A stretch of DNA of 64,000 bases, taken from positions 20,056,632-20,120,631 of the forward strand of contig NC_041021.1 in the NCBI RefSeq assembly GCF_004193775.1, read 5' to 3'. Source of the DNA: Glycine soja. Lineage: Eukaryota > Streptophyta > Magnoliopsida > Fabales > Fabaceae. Shown in pieces: positions 56,131 through 64,000 of this stretch (its first letter is position 1; each line of letters begins with the position of its first letter). A program made the translations under genes and the position numbers. The notes beneath the pieces are model-generated. The model saw only the letters and a program-made list of their open reading frames with translations. It was not told the origin of the DNA and searched no databases.

Positions 56131-56640
56131 CTATTACCAAACATTTATAAGAGATTATGGTAAAATGGCCTAGTCTTTGAAAGTTTTGATTAAAAAAGAG
56201 GGATTTTATTGGGGTAAGGAACAAGAAAGGGCCTTTGTCGTGCTCAAGCAAAGTTTGACTTCCTTCCTAGTGTTGGCATTATCAAATTTCACACAAGAGT
56301 TTTTCATTGATTATGATGCATCAGGGAGATGTATTGGTGTCATTCTGATGCAGAACCGACAACCCATTGCCTATTTTAGCAAGGCTTGTGCCCTTAAGAC
56401 ACAAGCTAAATTAGTTTATGAGAAGGAGATAATGGCCTTAGCTCTTTCAATGCAACACTAGAAGCATTACTTATTGGGTTGGACTTTTAAGGTCTACATC
56501 AATCATATAGCTTGCATCATTTGCTCCAACAGAGGCTTACAACTACTGACCAACAATGTTGGCTAGTGAAACTAACGGGTTTATATTTCAAAGTGGTGTA
56601 TAAGCCAGGTCCTAAAAACAAGGCACTAGATGCTCTCTTG
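56131..56640 (+). pseudogene. Element F RNase H
   Basis: KKEGFYWGKEQERAFVVLK, FIDYDASGRCIGVILMQN (Asp), KLVYEKEIMALALSMQH (Glu), stop, then QQCWLVKLTGLYFKVVYKPGP. Homologous order is retained; inactive through stops. Confidence 0.8.
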
Positions 56641-57890
56641 TGTCAAATGGGTTCAGTGGAATTTAGGGATAATTCCATAAGCCTATTGTGGGTGGATTTT
56701 CCCACCATTCACACCAAGATTCAACAAGACATAGAGCTTAGCAAGCTGCCTTCCCAAATCCAGAATGATCCAGCCTCGATGCTGCAATATGTTCAAGGAG
56801 ATGGTCTCGTCTTCTTCAAGGGGCATTTGGTGTTGCCCAAAACGTATGCTATAATTCTGGCACTATTAGTAGAATTCCACTCGACAGCCAAAGGGGGACA
56901 CTTGGGCTTCACCAAGACATATAAGTGTATGGCTGCAAATTTTTGTTAGAAGGGGATGAAAAATACCATTATGGAGTATATTAGTCACTGCGATATCTAC
57001 GAGAGAAACAAGTATCAAGCATTGCTTATAGCAGGGTTATTGCAACCCATCCCTATTCTAGAAGTTGTTTGGGATGATATATCTTTAGATTTATCTCTGG
57101 TTTAACTCATTCTCAGGGGTTCAATGTGATACTTGTAGCAGTGGATTGATTATCCAAATATGGTCATTTCTTGTGGCTAAAACACCTATACACAACCTGC
57201 ATTATAGCTGAGCTATCCATTTGGGAGTTGGCTAAATTGCATAAGTTTCTCAAATCCATCATCAGTGATCGTGATCCCCTATTTTTAAGCAAATTCTTGA
57301 GTAAAATGTTTCGCTTATAAGGAACGACGTTAAGGATGATCACGACTTATCACCCACAGGCGGATGGCCAAATGGAGGTTGTTAACATGTGTTTGAAGAC
57401 CTACTTGCATTGTTTCGCTTCTAAGAAACCAACCAAATGGCATTTATGACTTCCGTGGGTAGAGTATTGGTACAAAATACTTGTTTGCATTCAGCCATCG
57501 AGAAGACTCCCTTCGAGGTCCTCTATGGTTGATCACCTCCTTTTGTGCTATGCTTTTGGCCAGAGAGACATTAGTGGGTTCTATCACGTCAGTATTGTTT
57601 GACAGGGACAAGGCTATGCATCAATTAAAAGCTCATTTGCTTTGTGCCCAACAATCCATGAATAAGGTTGTTGATAAGCATCATGGGGCCACATTCTTTA
57701 CTGAGGGGGATTGGGTGTTTGTTAAGTTGTGCCCTTATAGATAGCTAATTATGGCTCGATGAATTAATCCCAAATCATCTTCCCGTTATTTTGGGCAATT
57801 TCAAATTCTATCACGAGTTGGTGAGGTGCTTTACAAGTTGAAGCTTCCAGAATTTGCATAGGTTCACCCACTTTTTCATGTGTCACAACT
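56641..57890 (+). pseudogene. Element F integrase
   Basis: Zinc region: HSTAKGGHLGFTKTY present; of the two Cys, CDIYERNK keeps only the first. Core: acidic positions recognisable in WDDISLDLS, SDRDPLF and QMEVVN, spread over different frames. The C-terminal part has LLCAQQSMNKVVDKHH and GDWVFVKLCPYR, then RYFGQFQILSRVGEVLYKLKLP leading to the chromodomain. Confidence 0.85.
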
Positions 57891-58138
57891 CAAGAAATCC
57901 GTGACAACAAGCTCCAATGTCTCTACTTTACCCCTTAGTCTGACCATGGAAGAATCAGATTTTCCTTTTCTTGAAGTTGTTCTTGCTACACGTGAGGGCA
58001 AAACTAATGGAAGTTGTGAAGAGAGGTTGATCTTATGGAAATCCCAACCAATGGAGGAAGCTACGTAGGAAAGGACAACCTCTATTCACACTAGGTTTCC
58101 TTTATTCAGCCTTGAGGACAAGGCTAATTTGTTATAGA
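57891..58138 (+). pseudogene. Element F chromodomain and polypurine tract
   Basis: After HVSQLKKS, a chromodomain-like tail: EVVLATREGKTNG, EERLILWKSQPMEEAT, stop where a Trp is expected, then RFPLFSLEDKANLL. Chromodomains steer chromoviral integrases to chromatin. The purine-rich TTATAGAGGG leads into the LTR. Confidence 0.75.
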
Positions 58139-58141
58139 GGG

Positions 58142-58500
58142 TGATATTGCTAGGAATCGTTCCTCTAAATGGGATAAGCCCTTCAAGGTTTATGATCGTA
58201 GGCCCAAAACTAATAAGTATGGTTGTTCTAGAGGGTTTAAGGGTAGTAAGGGAATTGCTAAATCTATTATTGTTAGTTATTATTGGTAGTGGGTGTGTCC
58301 TTTCTGTTATAAGAAGGGAGGTTGTATTGTTAGGAACTTGGGGGATCATCTAAGGATTAGTAATAGAATTGGGAGAGTAGAGACTTTCTCACACTTAGGG
58401 GAGATTTTCTCTCATATATCTCATTTCCTTTCTTAACTTCTTTTGTTCTTTCCCTTTTCTGCAAGCACCATTGATATTAAACGTATCAGAATTCTATCCA
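58142..58500 (+). repeat. 3' LTR of element F (short)
   Basis: Starts TGATATTGC after GAGGG; ends probably near CTATCCA (58500). Short LTRs suit Reina-type elements. The end is uncertain because no second copy is present. Confidence 0.5.
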
Positions 58501-58769
58501 ACTGAACATATACCCCAGTTGGTTGACAAAAAAATTGTAGCTAAAAGCAAAGTTGAAAGTCTATAAGTTGTGTCAAGCTTCTAAATTTTCCTCTACTACA
58601 GAACATTGTACCTAAAAGCAAAGTTGATAGTCTATAACTAAATTTTGTCTAAATCGAAATTTAGCACTGCTTAAAGCACCAATAAAAACAAAGATACAAT
58701 TGGTAAATCCCTATGCAAATTCAGTTTAAAATGTTTCATAAGACAGTCCATAAATTTTTTTGAGGAAAA
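58501..58769. other. Unassigned AT-rich stretch
   Basis: It has a loose duplication of 'acctaaaagcaaagttga...gtctata' (58540 and 58612). No gene or known repeat recognised. Confidence 0.4.
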
Positions 58770-59787
58770 TGATGTAGCTCCATATGGAGCTTGTAGGCCT
58801 TGGATCTACTTCATCAATGGAGTCCTTTGCTTCTTTAAGTTTAATGGTAGCGGAATGAAGAAGGAAGATAGATGATTGGAGATGCCACTTCAAGGAGAAG
58901 ATGAGTCAAGAACAAGTTCACCACCATAGGAAGCCATGGATAAGAGCTTGTAAGATTGGAGAAGATGAGTGGAGGGAGAAGGAGAGAAGGAGCACGAAAT
59001 TTTGTAACTCAAATGAGGTCTGAACTTTGAAGTGTAATTCTCAACTGATCAAAGTTGAAAAAATGCACACACATGGCCTCTATTTATAGATTAAATGTCA
59101 CACAAAATTGGAGGGAAATTTGAATTTCTATTCAAATTTCACTTGAATTTGAAATTGAATTAGTGGAGCCAAAATTTCACTAATTATGATTAGTGAATTT
59201 TAGCTATGGTTCAGCCCACTAATTATGATTAGTGAATGTTAGCTATGGTTCAACCCACTAATCCAAGATCAAGTCCAAGATTCTCCACTAAGTGTGCTTA
59301 GGTGTCATGAGGCATGTAAAGCATGAAAGACATGCACAAAGTGTGACTATATGATGTGGCAATGGGGTGTAACAAGATAATGCTCACCTCCCCCTCTAAA
59401 ATTTAATTGGATTGGGCTTCTTCCAATTCAATTAAATTTATTTCCCAACACACACATCCAATATTCACTTAATGCATGTGAAATTACAAAACTACCTCTA
59501 ATACAAAAACTAGTCTAGGTGCCCTAATATACAAGGGCTGAAAAATCCTACATTTCTAGGGTACCCTGCCTACATTATGGAGCCCTAAATACAAAGCCCA
59601 AAAATAATGAAATCCAAATCTAATATGTACAAATATAAGTGGACCCAACCTTGGCCCATTGGCTCAAAAATCTACCCTGAGGTTCATGAGAATCCTAGGG
59701 CCTTCTTCAGCAACTCTAGCCCAATCCTCTTGGAGTCTCTTGCTCATGGCTTTGGTGAATAGTTCCTTCCTAGGGAGTATTGTATCA
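58770..59787 (-). repeat. 3' LTR of element E2, complete
   Basis: 1018 bp; sense TGATACAATAC (59787) to GGAGCTACATCA (58770). TATAAATA (sense) at 59088-59081. A 30-bp direct duplication (cactaattatgattagtgaat) lies at 59178-59240. The inner flank is a polypurine tract (59788-59806, sense TCTTCAAGGGGGAGGGGA). Confidence 0.85.
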
Positions 59788-60007
59788 TCCCCTCCCCCTT
59801 GAAGACGATTTTACCTCAAATCTATTGGTTCCTCCTCCTCAATATCAGCTCCACCTACAAAAGAAATTAAATTAGAAATGTTAAAAGTGGTGTTGCTGAC
59901 TCCATACTCTTCTAGGAGGTTAAACCTATAGGCATGTTATTGATCCTCTCCGAGACCTGAGAAGGTCCATCTCCTCTTGGGATAAGCTTGGATTTCCTTT
60001 TAGTAGG
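59788..60007 (-). pseudogene. E2 polypurine tract and integrase C-terminus
   Basis: Sense KRKSKLIPRGDGP, then (after a frameshift) EEYGVSNTTFNISNL and ADIEEEEPIDLR. This is the end of a Tekay/Del-like chromoviral integrase. The frame continues across the purine tract into the LTR. It is interrupted at 60007 by element D. Confidence 0.75.
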
Positions 60008-62150
60008 TGTCGCAACCTACCCTTCGGCGGGAGGGCGACGCGTGACTCGCGGGATGCGTGTTCCACGAAAGGAATACGCGCGGAGTCGCCACCAACGTTT
60101 ATTTGAGGAAAACGTCGGAAAAACCGGAAAAGACGCGATCTACGAACTTTTAAGTGAAAGGTTCGGGAGTTGTATTTACGCACGGGGAAGGTATTAGCAC
60201 CCCACACGTCCGTCCCAAGGGACGACAGCCTTTAATCGAATGTGCAAACATGACTTTGATTTTTATGTTCCCTTTTATGTTCTTATATCCTTTATACCCT
60301 TTTTATATTTTTTCCTTTTTGTGGTCGACAAGGGTGTTTCCCTTTGCTCCTACGTATTCCTCAATTGCGATGAGGAAATCAGACCTACGTAGTTCTTTCG
60401 GAACAAAGTGTTTGGTTTAAGTTTGTTTTTTGTCTTTTTTGCAAAATATGTTTTTTATTTGAACAAAAGGTCATTTAAGGTGTTGGACCATTAAACGGTC
60501 TTTTGATTTTGAAAGGAGAGAAACGTTAAGGCATTGGACCATTAACGATCTCTTGTTTTTGAAAGGAGAGAAACGTTAAGGCATTTGGACCATTAACGAT
60601 CTCTTGGGGTGGTCGACAAAAGCGGGGCTTTTGCTCCTACGTATCCTCAATTGCGATGAGGAAATCAGACCTACGTAGTTCTTGCAAAAGCGGTAAAGTT
60701 ACATGTTGATTTTATGCTTTTGAACGGTCCATGTTAACCGATAAAAGCAAAGAGGACCGTTTAAGGCGTTGGACCTTAAAACGGTTTTTAGTGATTTTCG
60801 GACAAAACTTGATTTGTGAGTCTATTTTAGTCTTAGTTTCACTTTGGTTATTAATCAATTCATTCAAGGAAACTTCCAAAGAAAAACGTCCGATTGATTT
60901 TTTTAATTTATTTTATTCAAAGATATTTTGATTATTTTATTATTATTTTTCAAGATATTTTGATTATTTTATTATTATTTTACTTTTTTTGGTTTAACCG
61001 AGGTTATAGCGTGAACGATCGGTTAGATTTCGTTTTAACAGTGATTAAACGAGATTACAACACAAATGATCGGTTGAAATTCATTTTATCATTTATTAGA
61101 CAAGAAAACAGCTTAAATAAATGGTTAAAGCACGTTAAAAACGGAAGAAAAGAAAACTGAAAGTAAACGAAATTAAAGTGAAAGTAGACAAAACAAGAAA
61201 TGAATTGAAAGTCTCGAATTCGAAAACTTACCCGTTGAAGAACGAAGAACGAACGAAGAACGGATGAAGAACAATGAAGAATTTCCACAGAATCGCTTAC
61301 GGAAGCGTTTCGGAAGCGCCTCGGCTTAGATTTTCTTCACGGAAACGATTTTTCCAAGCAAATTCGAAAGAGAGAGAAGTGCCAAAGGGGCTGAACATTT
61401 TGAAACAGCTCCCCCTCCCCTATTTATAGAAAAAAGGGAGGTGCTTGCCGCCCAAAGACTTAATGAAGAAGATTTCTAAGCGCACCCGAATTACTAAGTT
61501 CACCCCCCTTTTCGTATTTTACGGAAAAGTTACGAAAGCCTTACGGAACTGTTTTCGAATTTGATTTTCATCTTTTTTCTCTTCCCTTTCACCAATGTTA
61601 AGTGGAATATGCTTACCCAATGTTTTCGGAAATTTTACGGAAGTATTACGGAAGCCGCGGAAGCCCCGAAAACCATTTTTCAAAAACGTGGAGGAGCTTG
61701 CCGCCCAGTTGCTTCCTCCTTAAGCAACCCAACTTCCAAAATGTTCTAGAAGGGCCTAGATTTGAATTGCTATTTACACCCCTATCTTGATAAGTTCACC
61801 CCCTTACCTTTTTTGGTGATTCTTTTTTTCGTAAAGTTACGGAAACTTACGAATCTCGTAACGATACTTGTTTTCTTTCCGTAATGTTACGGAACCTTGC
61901 GGATTACATAATCATCCCCCTTTTGACTTACGGAATGTTACGGAATCTCACTTAATTATGCAACGATGCTTCCATTTGATTTCCGGTGTGTCACGAAAAC
62001 TTACGGATTGTGCATCAATATTTTTTGGTTTTCCGGCATGTCCTGGAATTTCACAAATTGCCTAATGATGGGTGCCAAGCACCTCACAAGGACCAAAGAA
62101 AGGTCGCATGTCATCAAGCAAAGGTCCCCGGACGAAATTAGGGTATGACA
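60008..62150 (-). repeat. 3' LTR of element D, complete
   Basis: 2143 bp, the longest LTR here. Extra length comes from a second copy of the hairpin/TACGTA module (60606-60687), a duplicated 'gagaaacgttaaggcat' block (60508-60606) and a duplicated 'agatattttgattatttt' block (60910-60980). TATAAATA (sense) at 61428-61421. Confidence 0.95.
61421..61428 (-). promoter_or_regulatory. TATA box of the D LTR
   Basis: Sense CTATAAATAGGGG, as in the other LTRs. Confidence 0.65.
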
Positions 62151-62198
62151 GTTGCCCCTCTTTACTTGTCTTTTATTGGAGATAAAAGGAAAGTAAAG
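62151..62198 (-). other. Polypurine tract and PPT hairpin of element D
   Basis: CTTTACTT (62160-62167) and AAGTAAAG (62191-62198) form the same stem as in O and H; in sense the purine arm leads into GAGGGGCAAC and the LTR. Confidence 0.8.
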
Positions 62199-62790
62199 AT
62201 AAGACACTAATTTCGTTCCTCTCGATTTGACGAGAGTCGCGGGTGACCATAAAATCTCCACATGCAAATGACTTGTTGTTCCAGGAATTTCACAAATTGC
62301 CTAATGATGGGTGCCAAGCACCTCACAAGGACCAAAGAAAGGTCGCATGTCATCAAGCAAAGGTCCCCGGACGAAAATTAGGGTATGACACTAATTTCGC
62401 TCCTCTCGGTTGACGAGAGTCGCGGGTGACCATGACTTGTCATTCCCGGAATTTCACAAATTGCCTAATGATGGGTGTCAAGCACCTCACAAGGACCAAA
62501 GAAAGGTCGCATGTCATCAAGCAAAGGTCCCCGGACGAAAATTAGTGTATGACACTAATTTCGCTCCTCTCGGTTGACGAGAGTCGCGGGTGACCATGAC
62601 TTGTCGTTCCCGGATTTTCACAAATTGCCTAATGATGGGTGCCAAGCACCTCACAAGGACCAAAGAAAGGTCGCATGTCATCAAGCAAAGGTCCCCGGAC
62701 GAAAATTAGTGTATGACACTAATTTCGCTCCTCTCGGTTGACGAGAGTCGCGGGTGACCATGAAATTTCCACATGTAAATGACTTGTTGT
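62199..62790. repeat. 164-bp tandem repeats that contain the LTR end
   Basis: The last 105 bp of the LTR, including GGTATGACA, are repeated with ends at 62390, 62554 and 62718, each followed by 'ctaatttcgctcctctcgg'. Period 164 bp between the last three. Each unit has a CTCTCG/CGAGAG hairpin. In two copies the terminal GGGTATGACA has become GTGTATGACA. Confidence 0.9.
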
Positions 62791-64000
62791 TCCCGGAGGA
62801 ACAAAAGGTGCAGAAGACTATGTCAGCCTCTGCATGCTATCAAGCGTTCTGTCTTACAGATAGCAAAAGAATGTTTATACGGATAACCACTCGGGTATTT
62901 CCGCGTATCATCGGGCCCGCCGCCTCTGGATGACACAAGGGTGCGGATAACCGTAAGGTATCTCCGCGTATCATCGGGCCCGCCGCCTCTGGATGATACA
63001 AGGGTGCAGAATGACCAAATTTTGTCTCTGCTTGTCATCGGGCCCGCCGCCTCTGGATGACAAAAGGGTGCGGATAACCGTAAGGTATCTCCGCGTATCA
63101 TCGGGCCCGCCGCCTCTGGATGATACAAGGGTGCAGAATGACCAAATTTTGTCTCTGCGTGTCATCGGGCCCGCCGCCTCTGGATGACAAAAGGGTGCAG
63201 ATAACCGTAAGGTATCTCCGCGTATCATCGGGCCCGCCGCCTCTGGATGATACTAGGGTGCAGAATGACCAAATTTTGTCTCTGCTTGTCATCGGGCCCG
63301 CCGCCTCTGGATGACAAAAGGGTGCGGATAACCGTAAGGTATCTCCGCGTATCATCGGGCCCGCCGCCTCTGGATGATACTAGGGTGCAGAATGACCAAA
63401 TTTTGTCTCTGCTTGTCATCGGGCCCGCCGCCTCTGGATGATACTAGGGTGCAGAATGACCAAATTTTGTCTCTGCTTGTCATCGGGCCCGCCGCCTCTG
63501 GATGACAAAAGGGTGCGGATAACCGTAAGGTATCTCCGCGTATCATCGGGCCCGCCGCCTCTGGATGATACAAGGGTGCAGAATGACCAAATTTTGTCTC
63601 TGCGTGTCATCGGGCCCGCCGCCTCTGGATGACACAAGGGTGCGGATAACCGTAAGGTATCTCCGCGTGTCATCGGGCCCGCCGCCTCTGGATGACAAAA
63701 GGATGCGGATAACCGTAAGGTATCTCCGCGTGTCATCGGGCCCACCGCCTCTGGATGACACAAGGGTGCAGAATGACCAAATGTTGTCTCTGCGTGTCAT
63801 CAGGCCCGCCGCCTCTGGATGACACAAGGGTGCGGATAACCGTAAGGTATCTCTGCGTGTCATCGGGCCCGCCGCCTCTGGATGACACAAGGGTGCAGAA
63901 TGACCAAATTTTGTCTCTGCGTGTCATCGGGCCCGCCGCCTCTAGATGACAAAAGGGTGCAGATAACCGTAAGGTGTCTCCGCGGGCTACCAGCTCTTGG
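62791..64000. repeat. Tandem hairpin array in element D
   Basis: About 18 monomers of 63-64 bp, mostly alternating two types (GTGCGGATAACCGTAAGG and GTGCAGAATGACCAAATT starts), giving a 127-bp dimer. All share GGGCCCGCCGCCTCTG as loop. Stem arms are TGTCATC/GATGACA or TATCATC/GATGATA; 15 of 17 monomers from 62900 on have matching arms. A first monomer has GCTATC/GATAGC (62836-62864). Continues past the window. Confidence 0.95.

Larger units (their letters stand above)
54786..58500 (+). mobile_element. Element F: Reina-like chromovirus, 5' part missing
   Basis: Plus strand: protease, RT, RNase H, integrase, chromodomain and short 3' LTR in order, with gag and 5' LTR lost. Dense stops and frameshifts make it one of the older remnants here. 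Confidence 0.8.
60008..64000 (-). mobile_element. Element D: Ogre-like retrotransposon, 3' end only
   Basis: Minus strand: 3' LTR 60008-62150, polypurine tract, 164-bp repeats, hairpin array, then the window ends. Left flank GTAGG (60003-60007) should recur at the far end if the target duplication is kept. Confidence 0.85.

Noticed and set aside
58770..60007. E2 LTR as the second LTR of E1
   Set aside because: Its polypurine tract and integrase end lie on its right side, so it is a 3' LTR of a separate element; E1 already has its own 3' LTR at 47310-48011.
62823..63949. Overlapping 64-115-codon ORFs on both strands
   Set aside because: Products of the 63/127-bp tandem array, repeated in register; no start context or conserved protein pattern.
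62791..64000. CRISPR-like appearance of regular repeats
   Set aside because: Plant retrotransposon context, no unique spacers (spacers themselves repeat), no cas genes.
1..64000. Host protein-coding gene, tRNA or rRNA
   Set aside because: I scanned the gaps between elements; every long frame with recognisable motifs belongs to a retroelement, and no tRNA-like or rRNA-like sequence was seen.

Overview
The window is plant heterochromatin made almost entirely of nested, decayed LTR retrotransposons. I find no host gene, rRNA, tRNA or CRISPR array. The element families (Ogre/Tat-like, Athila-like and chromoviral Ty3 elements, plus one Ty1/copia scrap) and the way they are stacked fit a legume genome. 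My recognition suggests a soybean-type (Glycine/Phaseoleae) pericentromere, but that is inference.

Left block, 1-46360. A minus-strand Ogre-like element (H) runs from a cut 3' LTR (1-925) to a cut ORF1 (about 46362). H was entered by an Athila-like element B (2253-34019, TSD GTATC). B was entered by a related Athila-like element A (about 3726-27565), whose left edge was later lost with B's RNase H and integrase. A's integrase was entered by a plus-strand Ogre-like element O (6215-20208, TSD ATTAT). O now contains a minus-strand, pol-less Ogre-like body C (about 9055-17069). B also carries a solo LTR S1 (30117-31716). H resumes at 34020 with 3' UTR, a third ORF (ORF3), integrase, RT with an archaeal-type RNase H, protease, gag and ORF1, all broken.

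Right block, 46360-64000. A Ty1/copia RT fragment (+) is wedged between H and a minus-strand chromovirus E1 (about 47310-53822), which is split by a second solo LTR S2 (49942-51540, TSD CACAC). Next come an unassigned LTR-like stretch and a plus-strand Reina-like chromovirus F with a chromodomain (54800-58500). A second E-family element, E2 (58770-60007), is interrupted by another minus-strand Ogre-like element D (60008 to beyond the window).

The Ogre-like LTR family (TGTCATACCC...GTTGCGACA) occurs seven times. Three Ogre-like bodies carry tandem arrays: H at 1300-2252 plus 34020-34130, C at 9250-10390, and D at 62791-64000. The arrays largely differ in sequence, but their monomers are stem-loops whose two arms change together. 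I consider this covarying hairpin-array architecture, a conserved hairpin that includes the polypurine tract, and a conserved hairpin/TACGTA module in the LTRs the most interesting signals here. All coding regions are pseudogenes. Where a related copy can be compared, several premature stops look like C-to-T changes, as expected for methylated DNA.
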